A stretch of DNA of 64,000 nt from Podocnemis expansa (Eukaryota; Chordata; Testudines; Podocnemididae). Positions within the stretch are counted from its first letter, which is position 1, and every line of letters begins with the position of its first letter. The position numbers and the translations under genes are program-made. Positions 33,654-44,913 of the stretch are shown here, piece after piece. The notes under the pieces were generated by a model that made no database searches, was not told the DNA's origin, and saw only the letters and a program-made list of their open reading frames with translations. Location: contig ML681991.1 in the NCBI GenBank assembly GCA_007922195.1, forward strand, positions 46,916,719 through 46,980,718. Direction: 5' to 3'.

Positions 33654-34595
33654 ATGGAGAGAAGAAAATGGGGAAATCAATCATCTGTCACAGAATTTGT
33701 CCTTCTGGGTTTCAGCAAGTTCCCTGAATTGCACATTCTTCTCTTTCTGTTGATTCTAGTGATCTACATCATTACTGTGGTTGGGAACATCCTCATCATG
33801 GTGCTAGTTATAGCTGACCAGCACCTTCACACTCCCATGTACTTCTTCCTGGGGAACTTGTCTTGCTTGGAGACCTGCTACACTTCCACCATCCTTCCCA
33901 GAATGCTGGCTGGTCTCCTGACTGGAGACAGAATCATTTCATTCAGCGGCTGTATCATGCAGCTTTATTCTTTTGGTTTCCTGGTGGTTACTGAGTGTTT
34001 TCTCCTTGCAGCCATGTCTTATGATCGATATTTAGCGATATGTAAACCCCTGCACTATGCAGCCATTATGAATGCCAAGTTTTGTCTCCAGCTAGCATCT
34101 GGGTCTTGGTTCAGTGGCTTTCTTGCTATTACAATAATAATATTTCTGATGCTGAAGTTAAAGTTTTGTGGGCCCAATGAAATAGATCATTTCTTTTGCG
34201 ATTTCATCCCATTACTGAAACTGTCCTGCAGTGACACACAGCTGATTTCAATGGTAAGCTTATTCCTTTCCTTCTTTGATACATTTCCCCCTTTTCTATT
34301 AACCGTGGCATCCTATGTTTATATCATCTCCACCATTCTGAGAATCCCTTCCACCACTGGGAGGCAAAAGGCCTTTTCCACCTGCTCCTCCCACCTCATT
34401 GTGGTAACAGTTTTCTATGGGACCTTAGTCATTGTCTACATGCTCCCAAAAACCAATACTCTGGGAGAGCTAAATAAAGTGTTCTCTGTCTTCTATACTG
34501 TCCTGACTCCTCTGGTCAATCCCCTCATCTATAGCCTGAGAAATAAGCATGTCAATGAGGCCCTGAGAAAAGTACTTGGTAAATTCACAGAATAG
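33654..34595 (+). CDS. olfactory receptor, class II, 313 aa (OR11A-like, tentative)
   Basis: Intact single coding exon for an odorant-type seven-transmembrane receptor. Landmarks: sequon N8-Q-S, GN at 44-45, LHTPMYFFL at 58-66, C100 and C172, MSYDRYLAIC at 121-130, FCGPNEIDHFFCDF at 171-184, SCSDT at 191-195, SY at 220-221, KAFSTCSSHL at 239-248, and NPLIY at 289-293. The start ATG is preceded by a splice-acceptor-like tract ending at 33641 and places the sequon at the family-typical position. The C-terminus is short (FTE). It shares the LETCYTSTILPRML and CSSHLIVVT signatures with the other receptors here. It is convergent with the OR at 37216-38169, about 2.6 kb apart tail to tail. The ligand is unknown. 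Confidence 0.95.
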   Translation: MERRKWGNQSSVTEFVLLGFSKFPELHILLFLLILVIYIITVVGNILIMVLVIADQHLHTPMYFFLGNLSCLETCYTSTILPRMLAGLLTGDRIISFSGCIMQLYSFGFLVVTECFLLAAMSYDRYLAICKPLHYAAIMNAKFCLQLASGSWFSGFLAITIIIFLMLKLKFCGPNEIDHFFCDFIPLLKLSCSDTQLISMVSLFLSFFDTFPPFLLTVASYVYIISTILRIPSTTGRQKAFSTCSSHLIVVTVFYGTLVIVYMLPKTNTLGELNKVFSVFYTVLTPLVNPLIYSLRNKHVNEALRKVLGKFTE

Positions 34596-37000
34596 GATTC
34601 TCAGTGGGTCTGAACAGCTGTGATTCCACAGTCATCCTGCTTTATCTCAGCTAGTTATCTGGACCAGAGTGATGAGAAGAATTCAGGTGGGTTTAGTAAG
34701 ATGAGGCTGAAACAAATTTCTTTAAAAAAGCTCTGATGGGACTGCACATTGATGTGTCTGTATTTAAGCCACATGGCAAAGCATAGGAGAATGTGATGTA
34801 ATGATTTCTGATGAAGTAGTGTAATGAGTTCTTTCTACTAATGCACAATGTTTGGAGTGCATGGCATGATCTGGGAGGAACATGGGTGTTTTAGGGGTGC
34901 AGTATATATATATTTTTTGCAATACAACTGATGTCCCACCCTTTCCTCCAAAGTGGAGAAGCTAAAAGGGAGGGGTATACAAATCTGACCAAGTTTGCAT
35001 GAGGTGAGATGCATGCTTAGGCTGAGAATACTAAAATATGTAATTCTGTGAAAATGTAATTGACTTGAGGGATGTCTTTGCATTTGAACATTTTGTCAAA
35101 AAGTGCCATAAAATTAAACAAAATAAAGAAAAGTTTGTTGTTTGTTGTCATTCCTTCTTTTACAATCCTTATTACAGTCTGTATACTTACATGTTTGTCA
35201 TCAGATCAGCAAGACAAGGGAGTTAATTTCTTTTATTGGACCAGCTTCTATTGGTGGGAGATACAAGATTTCCAGCGACCCAGAGCTTGTCTTCAGGTTG
35301 TTCTGGCAAGTCATTCTCTGATATTAGATGGAGTAAAAATGAAGTCAAGACTGACGGAAAGTCAACGACCAAAACAAATGCACACAGCAAAACACAGGAC
35401 CTTTCTGTCTATGTCATCAGATTCTCCAAAGGGATAGAAACAGCTACACGCCTGGTAGAGAACTTTTTTTGTTTAGACCATCACAAAGTTTACTCATCAC
35501 TGGTATTCACAGTCTAGCATAGAATTATTAAATTCTTAACTATTTTTGGCTGCCCTTTTTTTTTTTTTTTTTTTTTTTTTGCACATATGACTTTATGATA
35601 GCTTAGGATGTCATGGTTTAGGCTTTAAATAATCCACCAGTCCAAACTGTTGTCTACTTTGGCACACTTGTCAGGCTGGTTTAAAAGGAAGGCTTTCTCT
35701 TAAACACTGAGAAGTATCAGCCTGTCTGTACACAGAATGCAAGACTGGCTGTCAAAGCCCATATAGGAATCACTTGGTGCAATTCTCTGGCTTGTTCTAT
35801 GCAAGGGACACTGTTCTTTGCTTCTATTAAGATAAATGAAAGACCAATTTCATATTATTTAGTGGTACTGGATTTCAGGGGGGCCAAGTTTTGTGCTATG
35901 AATTTGCCACACCCTGGAAGAAGCATGCCTGATTCATCAAATCATGGGTATGAGAGTTAGGAGAATGCAGGTCATATGTGACTCATTATATTGGTCTGGT
36001 TTTTTCAGGCAAATATTTTTATTTAATGTTTTCCCAGTGAGGTACACTCTGCAGCAGTCAAGGCAGGACAAAGAGGAGATGGCTCGCGATGATTATCAGA
36101 TCAACTTTCCTTTTCTGGGAGGCGAAAGGAAAATGTGAGATCTCTTGGTCCTGTTGATATTGGGGTTGGTTTCATGAAATCTGTATGACCTGTTTGATCT
36201 AGAGAGAAGATGACCTGAAGAAAAGAACTCAGGGCAGTCTTTGGGGGGCACAGTGAGGGAAAAATAGGGCTGTCTGAAGCAGCTAGTCCTGCCTTTATAG
36301 AATGATGTGATTTCTGGTAGGGCAGATATTCCTACAGGTGAATTTCTGTTTCCAAATCCTCTCTACTCTAACACTGTACTTCAGTGGCTAAATAAAGATT
36401 CTTTATTTAAAGGAGGCCCCTTGTCACAGATTTCCCAGGGGAGGGAGTTCGGAGGCCTGAAACCCAGTGAGATATCCATTGAGGTAAACATTTGCTATGC
36501 CTGGGATTGCCTGAACTGGGTCCTGGTCTAAAGGGTATGTCTACATGGTTGTTGAAGTGTGTGCTGCATTAACTGTACTCCAGCTACTGCAATAGAGCAG
36601 GCTGTCCAAACAAGTATCTGAGGGGCATTAGGTGGTTCCCTGCAACCTGGCTCCCATGCCCTGGCTTGTATTTTTAGCAAACAAGCCAGAGGATGCTAGT
36701 GCTGATATTAGGTCACATTCATTTTAATATAGCCATACGTGAGGTCATTTATTTACAAATTAGAAATGGAGGACATTCATACAGAATATTGGCCTGTATC
36801 TTGGAATACATGGAGAACACTGAAATAAATTTAGTGGTCACAGTAGACCAAAAAGTAAATGTGAATTCCCTGTGAGATGCTGTCGGGAGGGGAGAAAAAA
36901 AAAAAAAAAAAAGTTGATGTGATATGTTGGAGTTTAAGCAGTGAAAGAGCTGAACTCAATCTCAACAGTTTTTAAGAGGCACTAAAATGCCCTACAAATA
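34596..37000. other. intergenic region between convergent ORs
   Basis: There is a fragment of a dispersed repeat at about 35200-35310 (TTTTATTGGACCAGCTTCTA, CTTGTCTTCAGGTTGTTCTG), a T-tract at 35557-35580, a lone GGGTATGTCTACATGG end at 36533-36548 that looks like a Harbinger-type terminal repeat without a partner, and an A-tract at about 36895-36912. No gene seen. Confidence 0.5.
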
Positions 37001-37112
37001 GTGTCGTGGCTAGCACCTCTGTTTAACATGCAGAAGGTCCTAGGTTCAATTCCCAGGGGGTTGGACTCAATGATCTCATGAAGTCCCTTCCAGCCCTATG
37101 ATATGATTTGAT
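37000..37112 (+). mobile_element. tRNA-headed SINE with CR1-like body
   Basis: GTGGCTAGCACCTCTGTTTA then GCAGAAGGTCCTAGG and the pol III B-box-like GGTTCAATTCC (37043-37053) form the tRNA-derived head. GGTTGGACTCAATGATCTCA and TCCCTTCCAGCCCTATGAT form a CR1-like body. The end is GATTTGATTT in place of the CR1 ATTCTATG tail. Turtles are known for tRNA-Lys-derived SINEs with CR1 tails (established knowledge), which this resembles. A second copy is at 50331-50450. Confidence 0.75.
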
Positions 37113-37215
37113 TTAAAATGGTGAAGACTATGATAGGAGACAAAACACAGTTTCTACCTCTCAAATTCAGTGTAAAATTGCTTCAGTGTACCTTTGGGGA
37201 ATTAACACTGGTTAC

Positions 37216-38169
37216 TCAAATTCCCATAAAAGCTATATATTTATTGAGATTTTTTTTCAAGGTCTCCTTCACCTCTTTGTTTCTCAGGCTGTAAATTAAG
37301 GGATTGACCAGCGGGTTCATGACCGTGTAGAAGAGAGAAAAGACTTTGTTTTGATGTCTCATTTCATATGTTTTTGGTAGGATGTACACAATAATCAGTG
37401 ACACATAGAAGGATGTAACAACAATAAGGTGAGAGGAACAAGTGGAAAACGCTTTTTCCTTCCCAGTGGTGCTAGGGAGTCTCAGGATGGTTGCTACAAT
37501 AAAGCTATATGATGCCAGGGTTAAGAGGAATGGGGGGAAGGTATCTATACAAGCAAAAATAAAAGTCATAAGTTCCACCAAATATGTATCACTGCAAGAG
37601 GCCTTTAACAATGCAGTTAACTCGCAAAAGAAGCTATCAATTTCACTGTTGCTACAGAAAGTTAATTGTGATAGCAAATATGTGAAGATGCTCACAACCA
37701 CAAAGGATGTCATCCAAGACACAGCTGCAAGTTGGAGGCAAACCCTGCCATTCATTAAGATTCCATAGTGCAGTGGTTTACATATGGCTAAGTACCGATC
37801 ATAAGACATCACTGACAAAAGATAGCATGCTGCACCTAACAAGCCACCAAAAAAATAATATTGTACAAAACAGCCATTAACAGAAATGTATCTATTCCCA
37901 GTCAGGAGACTGGTCAGCATCCTGGGCAGGATAGTCGAGGCATAGCAGGTCTCCAAGCAGGACAAGTTCGCCAGGAAGAAGTACATAGGTGTGCGAAAGT
38001 GCTGATCAGCCACAATTAACGCAACAACAATGATGTTCCATGCCACAGTCACAATGTAGATTACAAGAAACAGCAGGAAGAGGATTGTCTGAAACTTAGG
38101 GAGATCCCTGAATCCCAGTAGGATGAATTCTGTGATGGTCGTTTGATTTCCCTGATCTGTGTTCATCAT
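37216..38169 (-). CDS. olfactory receptor, class II, 317 aa
   Basis: Intact odorant-type receptor. The open frame extends to 38181, but its first codon there is TTG; the first ATG is at 38169 and a second at 38166, so I start at 38169. Landmarks: sequon N8-Q-T, LANLSCLETCYASTILPRML at 67-86, C100, MSYDRYLAIC at 121-130, FCSNSEIDSFFCEL at 171-184, SCSDT at 191-195, SY at 220-221, KAFSTCSSHL at 239-248, and NPLIY at 289-293. It is more divergent than the others: loop 2 has CSNSEIDSFFCEL where they have CGPxEIDHFFCDF, TM1 has W-N at 44-45 in place of the near-universal G-N, and TM6/loop 3 has FYVSLIIVYILPKTYEM. It may bind a different ligand class or be under relaxed constraint. No frame damage. 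Confidence 0.93.
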   Translation of the reverse strand: MMNTDQGNQTTITEFILLGFRDLPKFQTILFLLFLVIYIVTVAWNIIVVALIVADQHFRTPMYFFLANLSCLETCYASTILPRMLTSLLTGNRYISVNGCFVQYYFFGGLLGAACYLLSVMSYDRYLAICKPLHYGILMNGRVCLQLAAVSWMTSFVVVSIFTYLLSQLTFCSNSEIDSFFCELTALLKASCSDTYLVELMTFIFACIDTFPPFLLTLASYSFIVATILRLPSTTGKEKAFSTCSSHLIVVTSFYVSLIIVYILPKTYEMRHQNKVFSLFYTVMNPLVNPLIYSLRNKEVKETLKKNLNKYIAFMGI

Positions 38170-38181
38170 GGGTTCTTTCAA

Positions 38182-39020
38182 AGGAAAAGAAAATAAATTG
38201 TAATATCAGATATCAGATGAGGAGCATCAAGTCATTTTTCAATATAATCCCTTTTTCTCATTCCAGAAATTCTATCTCCCACCTCTCTGCTAGCTATATG
38301 TTCAAGACCCCTCACAGTGACACAGCATCTAACCCTCTTCATTAGATCATGAATAGTCTGATTTCCTACCTTTTCCAAGAAGAGAGAAAATTCTGTATCT
38401 ACATACACCGCCTGATTCTGTTCTGACAATTCCATGTGTTCATCCTTAGAGGTACCCTGCCTCTGGATGCACTGCAGCAGAAACAATCTTCTAGGCTAGG
38501 ATTCCACTTCTAATCATGTTTATTATTTCATATTTTGGAGGACAGGTGTTTATCAGAATCTTTTATGTCACCTAATATTTTTAAGAGAGCTTCCTCACAA
38601 AGCTTTTGTCTTACAGAGCTGGCCACTCTATCCTGATCTAGTTCACTCTGTCTGTTTTAATACATTGATTTAGCTCTACATGTATTTTAATCTATCCACC
38701 ACTATAATATTTTCAAATTATGTCTGTGAACAGGAACATTGGAACTGCCATAATGAAATGCATCGGTAGACTGTCTAGGTTGTCTTCTTGGTCCATGATG
38801 TGATCCTGACAGTATCAGCTAGAATTGGTCAAAATTTCTTTTAACCTATGGAAAATTACAGCTCTTTTCTGGTATTTGGTTACCTACAAAAATGCTGTTT
38901 GTCCAATAATACTCCAACTGTATAGTAGAGTAGAGTAGAGTAATCATGGACACAGCTCCGCATATAAGAGTTGCAAACAAACTAATGTCTGCACTTGGGT
39001 ATTATTTAGTCATTAGCCGA
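38182..39020. other. intergenic, 5' flank of the third OR
   Basis: This would hold the promoter and upstream exon of the minus-strand OR. The bases just upstream of the ATG (a pyrimidine-rich TTTATTTTCTTTTCCTTTG on the minus strand) look like a splice-acceptor tract. A short (TAGAG)n run is at 38923-38941. No gene seen. Confidence 0.45.
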
Positions 39021-39024
39021 AGTT

Positions 39025-39140
39025 GAGTTTATAGATGCTAAGGCCAGAAGGAACCACTGTGATCATCTAGTTTGACCTCCTCCATTACACTAGCTACAGG
39101 AATGCTCTAAATTAATTCCTCTTTAAACTAAAACATGCCT
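39025..39140 (-). mobile_element. CR1 3' fragment
   Basis: GCTAAGGCCAGAAGGAACCA, GTGATCATCTAGTTTGACC and the following bases are the reverse complement of a CR1 3' end of the 'TCTAGTCTGACC' type. It is short and truncated. Confidence 0.75.
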
Positions 39141-39244
39141 TATGGAGAGCAGGAAGAGGAGAGAGACAGAGATTTTAAACATTTCCAGGTTTCACCCCTA
39201 TCACTTTTTATTCTTCTGTAGATCTTAACCTTTGTTAAAGGAGA

Positions 39245-40690
39245 ATAGGTCAATCATCAATGGCTATTAATCAGGATAATCAAGGATTGATGTTTGCCAG
39301 AGGCTGGGAATGTCCGAAGGGATGGCTCACATGACAACTAAGTGTTCTATTTATTCACTATGAGGCACCTGCTTTAGGCACAGATGGAAGACAGGATAGT
39401 GGCCTAGATCAGTGAGTCTCAAACTTTTTCCTTGGGACCTGGCTCTGGACCCCTCTCCCACAAGGTGACCCTCCACTGAATAAAAGTAGCGGCCCCCAGA
39501 AAATCGAAGTGACCATGGCTGCGCAGGGAGGGGGGATTCCTCATGGCTTTCATCCATTCTCTTGAAGCTTCTGTTGCATGCCCCCAGTCTACACATCTAA
39601 CGTGAGATCACCTACATGGAACACGCAGAGGGTGATCCCACATGCCATCTTCCTATCTCAAATAAGGAAGTATGTCGAGTCTCTAAAATTGCATGTATTA
39701 GCCTGGAGTGGGAGGTGACTAGGTGAAGAAATGAGATGGAAATACTGAGACAGGGGAAGGAGGAGAGAGCCAATGCCACGCTGGAAAGAAAAGTCTTTGA
39801 AGTTCCTATCTGTTGCTGAGCCTGTCCAAGTCCCTCCAGATCCTGCTCCCTTCTCCACTGCCCAATCCCAGGAACTGAAGCAACCCATCTAGGTTCCACT
39901 TTCACCTCTGGTCTTCCTCTGCTCCCTGAGTCTCCATGAGTTTCCATGAACGCACAATTGTCCACAATATTGTGTTTTGGCTGAGCTGTTACTTAGACTT
40001 TCTAACTGTAGAAAAATATACCATGCTTTTGAACACAGGCTCCTATAGAACAGTTTGCTTACCTCTTCTCTTTTTAATTATTGGTAAAAAAAAATCTCTG
40101 GAAAGCGTTTTTATGCAAGCAAGGGAGTTCTCAACCCCCTGAAAGAAGAGGCAAGTCCTAATTTGCAAAAAATAACTGCACGCTCCATTCACCCCCCCCA
40201 AAAGCTCCCACCAATGGTGGACTAAGGGGATGCTCAAAGTTTTTTTTTTCTTCATTGTGTCTATTGATAAAAAGCTCTAAGGTAGCTTGCCAGTGACCTC
40301 AGTCCCTTTCATATGAATGAGAGTAGCTCAAAGGGAGACAGGCAGTCAGAGAGAAGGAGGCATAGAGACTGCTTGAACAATCATTAGCACCTCATTGTTA
40401 ATCCCAGTGACTCTTGTCTCAGTGCTCTCCACTAAGGGCTGGTAGTACTGTATATTACCTCTCCTCCGCCACCAACCCCAGCTTTCTGGAGAGCTGCAGC
40501 TGCCAGCAGAGGAATGAGAGGCAGTTGCCTCCCTCCCCTTCTCCTCCCACCCACACCTCTGGTGCTGCGACACAGTACCAGCGGGTCTGCAACATAGACT
40601 GGGTCACAACCCCAACTTTGACAACCACTGGTCTAGATGGATCATTGGTTTGACCCACTATGGCTGTTCTTATGGTCCTCTTTCTATAGG
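39245..40690 (+). mobile_element. L3/CR1 3' tail split by a hAT element
   Basis: 39245-39409 reads as an L3-type 3' end (TCAATGGCTATTAATCAGGA, TTTGCCAGAGGCTGGGAATG, CAGGATAGTGGCCTAGAT). After the hAT element it resumes as CTAGATGGATCATTGG then TTTGACCCACTATGGC and TTCTTATGG, the usual end of that family. Confidence 0.75.
39410..40630 (-). mobile_element. hAT element X1, 1221 bp
   Basis: The left end CAGTGAGTCTCAAACTTTTT and the right end AACTTTGACAACCACTG are inverted. The 8-bp flanks GCCTAGAT (39402-39409) and GTCTAGAT (40631-40638) match at 7 of 8. The interior matches, in reverse, the hAT copies at 45387-53531 and 49848-52784, with an internal deletion relative to them. There is no transposase frame, so it is non-autonomous. 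Confidence 0.88.
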
Positions 40691-41069
40691 ATGGTCAAGA
40701 TTTTCAAAAGGCATTGGAGACTTTCTGTGTTCCTCTTGAAATACCTTAAAGGTGTCTCGTTTTCAGAAAGAGCATCTTCAGAATTGTTTGTTTGGGATTT
40801 TTAAAACGTAGACACCTGGAAGTTACTAGAGACTTGAAAACATTTGCCCAGTAACACATTTACTCTTGTTGGTGCTACTAACGAGGAAGCTGTACACAGC
40901 TCATCTTCCCATGTCTGAGAGCAATTTCACCAGTTCTAGAATGAACAGGAGTAGAAATGAATCACTCCTGATTTACACTGATTTTAGAGAGAAGAGATTC
41001 AGACACAATGACTTAAATGGGATTACAACCACTCCGTTCTGAATTATTTTAGCTAAAGAATTTGGTTCA

Positions 41070-42145
41070 GTATTCATAGACATACAATTGTAGATTTTAA
41101 GTTCAGAAGAAATTGACTGTGATTTAGTCTGACCTCCTCCACATCTCAGGTCACAGACCCTCCCCCCATCCACTACTTTAACAGACCCCTTACCTCTGGC
41201 TAAGTTACTGACATCCTCAAATTGTGGTTAAAAGATGCCCAACAACAGAGAATTTACCATTTGCACTAGTTTAAACCTGCAAGTGATAAATGCACTGTGC
41301 TGCAGAGGAAGGCTTAAAAAACCAACAACAACAACAAAAAATCTTTCGGTCTCTGCCAATCTGACCCAAAGGAACCTTCTTTTCCAACCTGAAATATGGT
41401 GAGCAATTAGACCCTGAGGACGTGGACAAGACCAAGCAGCCAGACCTCCCCATCTCATGTCCTCAATCTAACCATTGGAGATATTTGCAGGCACAGATCA
41501 GCTATATGCCATTGTAGGGCATTCCATCAGACCATCCCATCCATAAACTTATCAAGCTCAGCCTGGTGGGCAATTAGACTTTCATCCCCACTGCTCCCCT
41601 TGGGAGGCTGTTCCAGACATCATTCGTCGGTTAACTAAAAACGTTTGCCTAATTTCAAATCTAAACTTGTTGGCAGCAAGTTCATATAATTTTGTTCTTG
41701 AGTCCACATGGGCACTTCAATATCCCCCCTGGTATTTATCCTTCTGATGTATTTATTTATTTTGGTACAGATAAACAATTCAAGCTCTTTGAGTCTCCTC
41801 TTATGAGGCAAGTTTTCCATTCCACAGATTATCCTAGTAGCCCTTTTTCTGTGCCTGTTCCAGTCTCAGTTCAGCTTTCATAAACATGTGAGAGCAGAAT
41901 TGCACACACTATTCTATGTCAGGACTCAACAATACCTTGCATAATGAGACTAACACTTCTGTATCTCTACTGGACATACTTTGCCTGATGTATCCTCAGA
42001 CTGCATTAACTTCCCCCCCCCACCACCACAGCCAGATAATATTGGCAGCATATAGCCATGCTGTGATCCACAAATAGATCAAGTCTTTCTCCGCCTCTGT
42101 TAATTCCAAGTTTTCCACATTTGAAAATTATTTTTACATTGAATG
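41070..42145 (-). mobile_element. CR1 3' half
   Basis: It begins TATTCATAGACATACAATTG and GATTTAGTCTGACCTCCTCC at the 3' end and continues through AGCTCTTTGAGTCTCCTCTT and CATTCCACAGATTATCCTAG, the antisense of the CR1 3' region, to about 42145. It resembles the CR1 at 53532-54735 in order but has small indels. Confidence 0.75.
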
Positions 42146-43378
42146 GTGTCTATAGTGATGACAGACATAAGATAGATAGCTAGATAGATAGCTAAATGGA
42201 TAGGCAGATGAGTGTTTTCTCTCCCATCTCTTCTCTCTTTTTATTTTTATTTTTTGTCTTCTCTGGAATGATCAGCTTCTGTTAATTTAGAGCCGCATAA
42301 TACATTTCCATTATTCTGCTTTTTGAGCATGGTTCATTGGTTTACTCAGATGACTTAATTATTCCCAGTAATTAATATCTGTAGCAATTTAAGAAAAAAT
42401 GCATTAAGATGTATCTCTGACACAGCACACTGAATATTCTTAGTACTGTAAAGACATTTTTCTCACTATCCTGTGAGGTAGGAATGAGTATGCTGACAGG
42501 AAATCTTCCATTCAATCAGAGAATACTCAAATCACTTAATACATATAATCCTACAATTCATGATTCAGTTTAATCGAAGGAGTGAAAATGTTGTTTTGCC
42601 TTTTAATATATTCTGCATGAGGCTGAATTCCTAATGCAACTTCTTTCCTCAGCAACTCAGAGACCTCAATCTTTAGTTCAGCACCGGTTCTCCCCTGTTT
42701 CATGAACTTCAACACTTTCAACATAGAGACCTCATTAAGACTTTTTGGTCCTTTCAGCCTTGCTGCCCACTCCAAAGAAAGACAAACCCTCCTCCTTCCT
42801 CATTTATCCTGTTCTGCATTTCCCCGGAGTTTTCCACTGATAGACTGTTTAAATTATTGGTAAGGAAAAAAAAATAGCACTTTGGTTCTCTAACCCAATA
42901 CAAGTAGCAGTGGGAAAAGTGTCAAACTGCTAACCTCCAGAGAAATCTCTTTCCTTACCAGGCACATGGGATAAGATCTTTGGTGACAAAGAAATAAAGA
43001 CTCAAGATACCAAGGAGAAAAGTCACAAGGAAAAAAAATTACATATTTTTTCCACCCACTTGCTAGCCAAGAAGACTTGAGAAAACAGTATGAAGTTCCT
43101 GTTCAGTATCTGCATGATGAATGGAGACAGAGATGGCTTAATTCCTCATTGTAGACTGGGAGTCACTGGGTCGGATTTTTCAAACAGACCACTGAATTTC
43201 CAGTGTATTTGTGCTCTTAAATCATTTAGCTATTTTTGTAAATTCCACACAATTTAAAAATAGACCTAAGAGAGTTAGGCACTCAACTCCTATTTTGGTT
43301 TGGTGGCATTGAGGTGTCTAACTCCCTTAGGACCATTTCACTTGCTCAGTCTTGGGTCCTACACTTCTGCAGAGATAC
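42146..43378. other. intergenic, (GATA)-like tract then nothing recognised
   Basis: Imperfect GATAGATAGCTA units at 42170-42215. The rest is AT-rich DNA without a gene or element that I can name. Confidence 0.4.
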
Positions 43379-43408
43379 CAGTTTATATTGTGACTCAGTG
43401 ACCAGGAC

Positions 43409-43903
43409 ATGCCTCCCTCCTCCAGAGCAGTTGTCCCAGGGGTTGAATGCTTCCCTTGCTGGCCAGAGAAGGGCTCTGCAGGGACCTGGGCTCGGACCCA
43501 GAACACAGGAGGCAGGCCCAGGGGAGGGAAGGACAATATGAGGAGACAGACCAGGCAGATCAAAGGGAGACTGAGAAAGAGAGAGACTGCAGTCCCTGAG
43601 AGCACTCTACCCCAGCCTGTGGATAAGCAGCCTGAGAGCTGCCGGAACTTCCTGGTCTACTTCCCACCCCAAAGGGAAGACTTGGAAGAACTGCCTTTGG
43701 CCGAAGACCCCACAGGCCCAGAGGACTCATCCCCCAATGATCTAGAGGAGCTGCCTTCTTCTGAAGACCTCCTGGACTGGGCAGGCCCTGCCAGCAACGA
43801 CCTAGAGGAGTTACCCCTTGTGGAAGACGTAGAGGACCTACCAGCCCTGCCGCCCCTGGGGAGAGAAGGTTTGATAGGGGATCCCTCTGGCACTTTACCC
43901 TGA
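43409..43903 (+). CDS. unrecognised 164-aa ORF with three 20-residue repeats
   Basis: The open frame begins at an ATG and ends TGA after GDPSGTLP. It has a basic middle (RRQTRQIKGRLRKRE) and an acidic C-terminal half with three D-L-E-E-L-P units whose codons start at 43679, 43739 and 43799, an exact 60-bp period. I do not recognise a domain. The GC-rich setting and the tandem repeats downstream suggest the coding or leader part of an LTR-type retroelement more than a host gene. It could also be chance ORF in a minisatellite. No promoter, intron or partner frame is evident. Confidence 0.3.
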   Translation: MPPSSRAVVPGVECFPCWPEKGSAGTWARTQNTGGRPRGGKDNMRRQTRQIKGRLRKRETAVPESTLPQPVDKQPESCRNFLVYFPPQREDLEELPLAEDPTGPEDSSPNDLEELPSSEDLLDWAGPASNDLEELPLVEDVEDLPALPPLGREGLIGDPSGTLP

Positions 43904-44170
43904 GGACTTGGTAGGGGAGGAAAAGGAGGAACCATAGAGGAAGTAGCCCAGGGAAGAGCGGGTCTGTCCCTCTGGCGTGTGGCTAAAGCTAGTGTTTTTC
44001 AGTGGGAGCACCGCTGGCATACTGGTGGCCTTAGAGCCACCAGATAGGGCTCTGGGCTGAGACGCAGTGGAGTGGGTGGGCCTGCGTCTCCCTCCTCTGC
44101 ACCCAATCCCCTACCAACCCTGCAATATTAACCCCTGCTTTAAACCCGCACCATAAGTCCTCTCCTACAG

Positions 44171-44345
44171 CCTCACTCGGAGGAAGGGCTGGGAGGCCTG
44201 GACTGTGTTTGGCTGCCTCGCCCCGCCAAGGGGGGCTCGCAGGCAGAGACTCTTGTACCGCCTCACCCAGAGGGAGGGCTGGAGGCCTAGACTGTGTTTG
44301 GCTGCCTCGCCCCTCCAAGTGGGGGGCTCACAGACCGGAACTTGG
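44171..44345 (+). repeat. GC-rich 90-bp tandem repeat, two units
   Basis: CCTCACTCGGAGGAAGGGCT at 44171 and CCTCACCCAGAGGGAGGGCT at 44261 begin two units that share GACTGTGTTTGGCTGCCTCG and CCAAG(G/T)GGGG. The period is exactly 90 bp. The second unit is incomplete. Confidence 0.85.
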
Positions 44346-44910
44346 GCGCGGCCTCCTTGGGCGGGAGGTTGCCTGTTGGGTGGATCTCTCGGCCGCTGAC
44401 CACCTGCAACTTACAATAGGCTTTTAACAGCCCATCATCACGGTGGATCTGGGAACTGTGCATGCATTTATTCTCCCTACAGACAAGTGCAATAGGGAAG
44501 CATCGTTATACACATGGTGGCAGTATCTATGAAAGAATACAGTGAATGTCTTGGAGCCAAAGGCACATATATTTCTTGAGTACATTGTGCTGGTATAACT
44601 GTAAATTTACCAGTCCTCCTCACTGACTAAGGGCTGATGACCTTCCTTTCCCAGTTTGACTTGGGTTTACATTGCATTGGTGATCATGTATGCCTACCTG
44701 TTTGGTGAACAGAGTGTGTCTGGATGACTACCCAGGAGCTTTTCAGGCAAGGAGAAAACAGCATTAGCCAGGTTGGCTGTTCACCATCTGAGTCCAGCTG
44801 GAAGGTTGTGAGCTCTTGTGTCAGATGGTTTTTTTTGTGCCAGATATAGTCCTTTTGCCCTGCAGGCTGGTCAATTACAGCGTTCTTTTCACTGTTTTTG
44901 CAGTTAACAT
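44346..44910. other. intergenic, nothing recognised
   Basis: No gene or named repeat seen between the tandem repeat and the Harbinger-type MITE. Confidence 0.4.
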
Positions 44911-44913
44911 ACA

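Noticed and set aside
37000..37112. Possible tRNA gene (B-box-like sequence)
   Set aside because: No cloverleaf; the sequence continues into a CR1-like body with a tandem tail, so it is a SINE.
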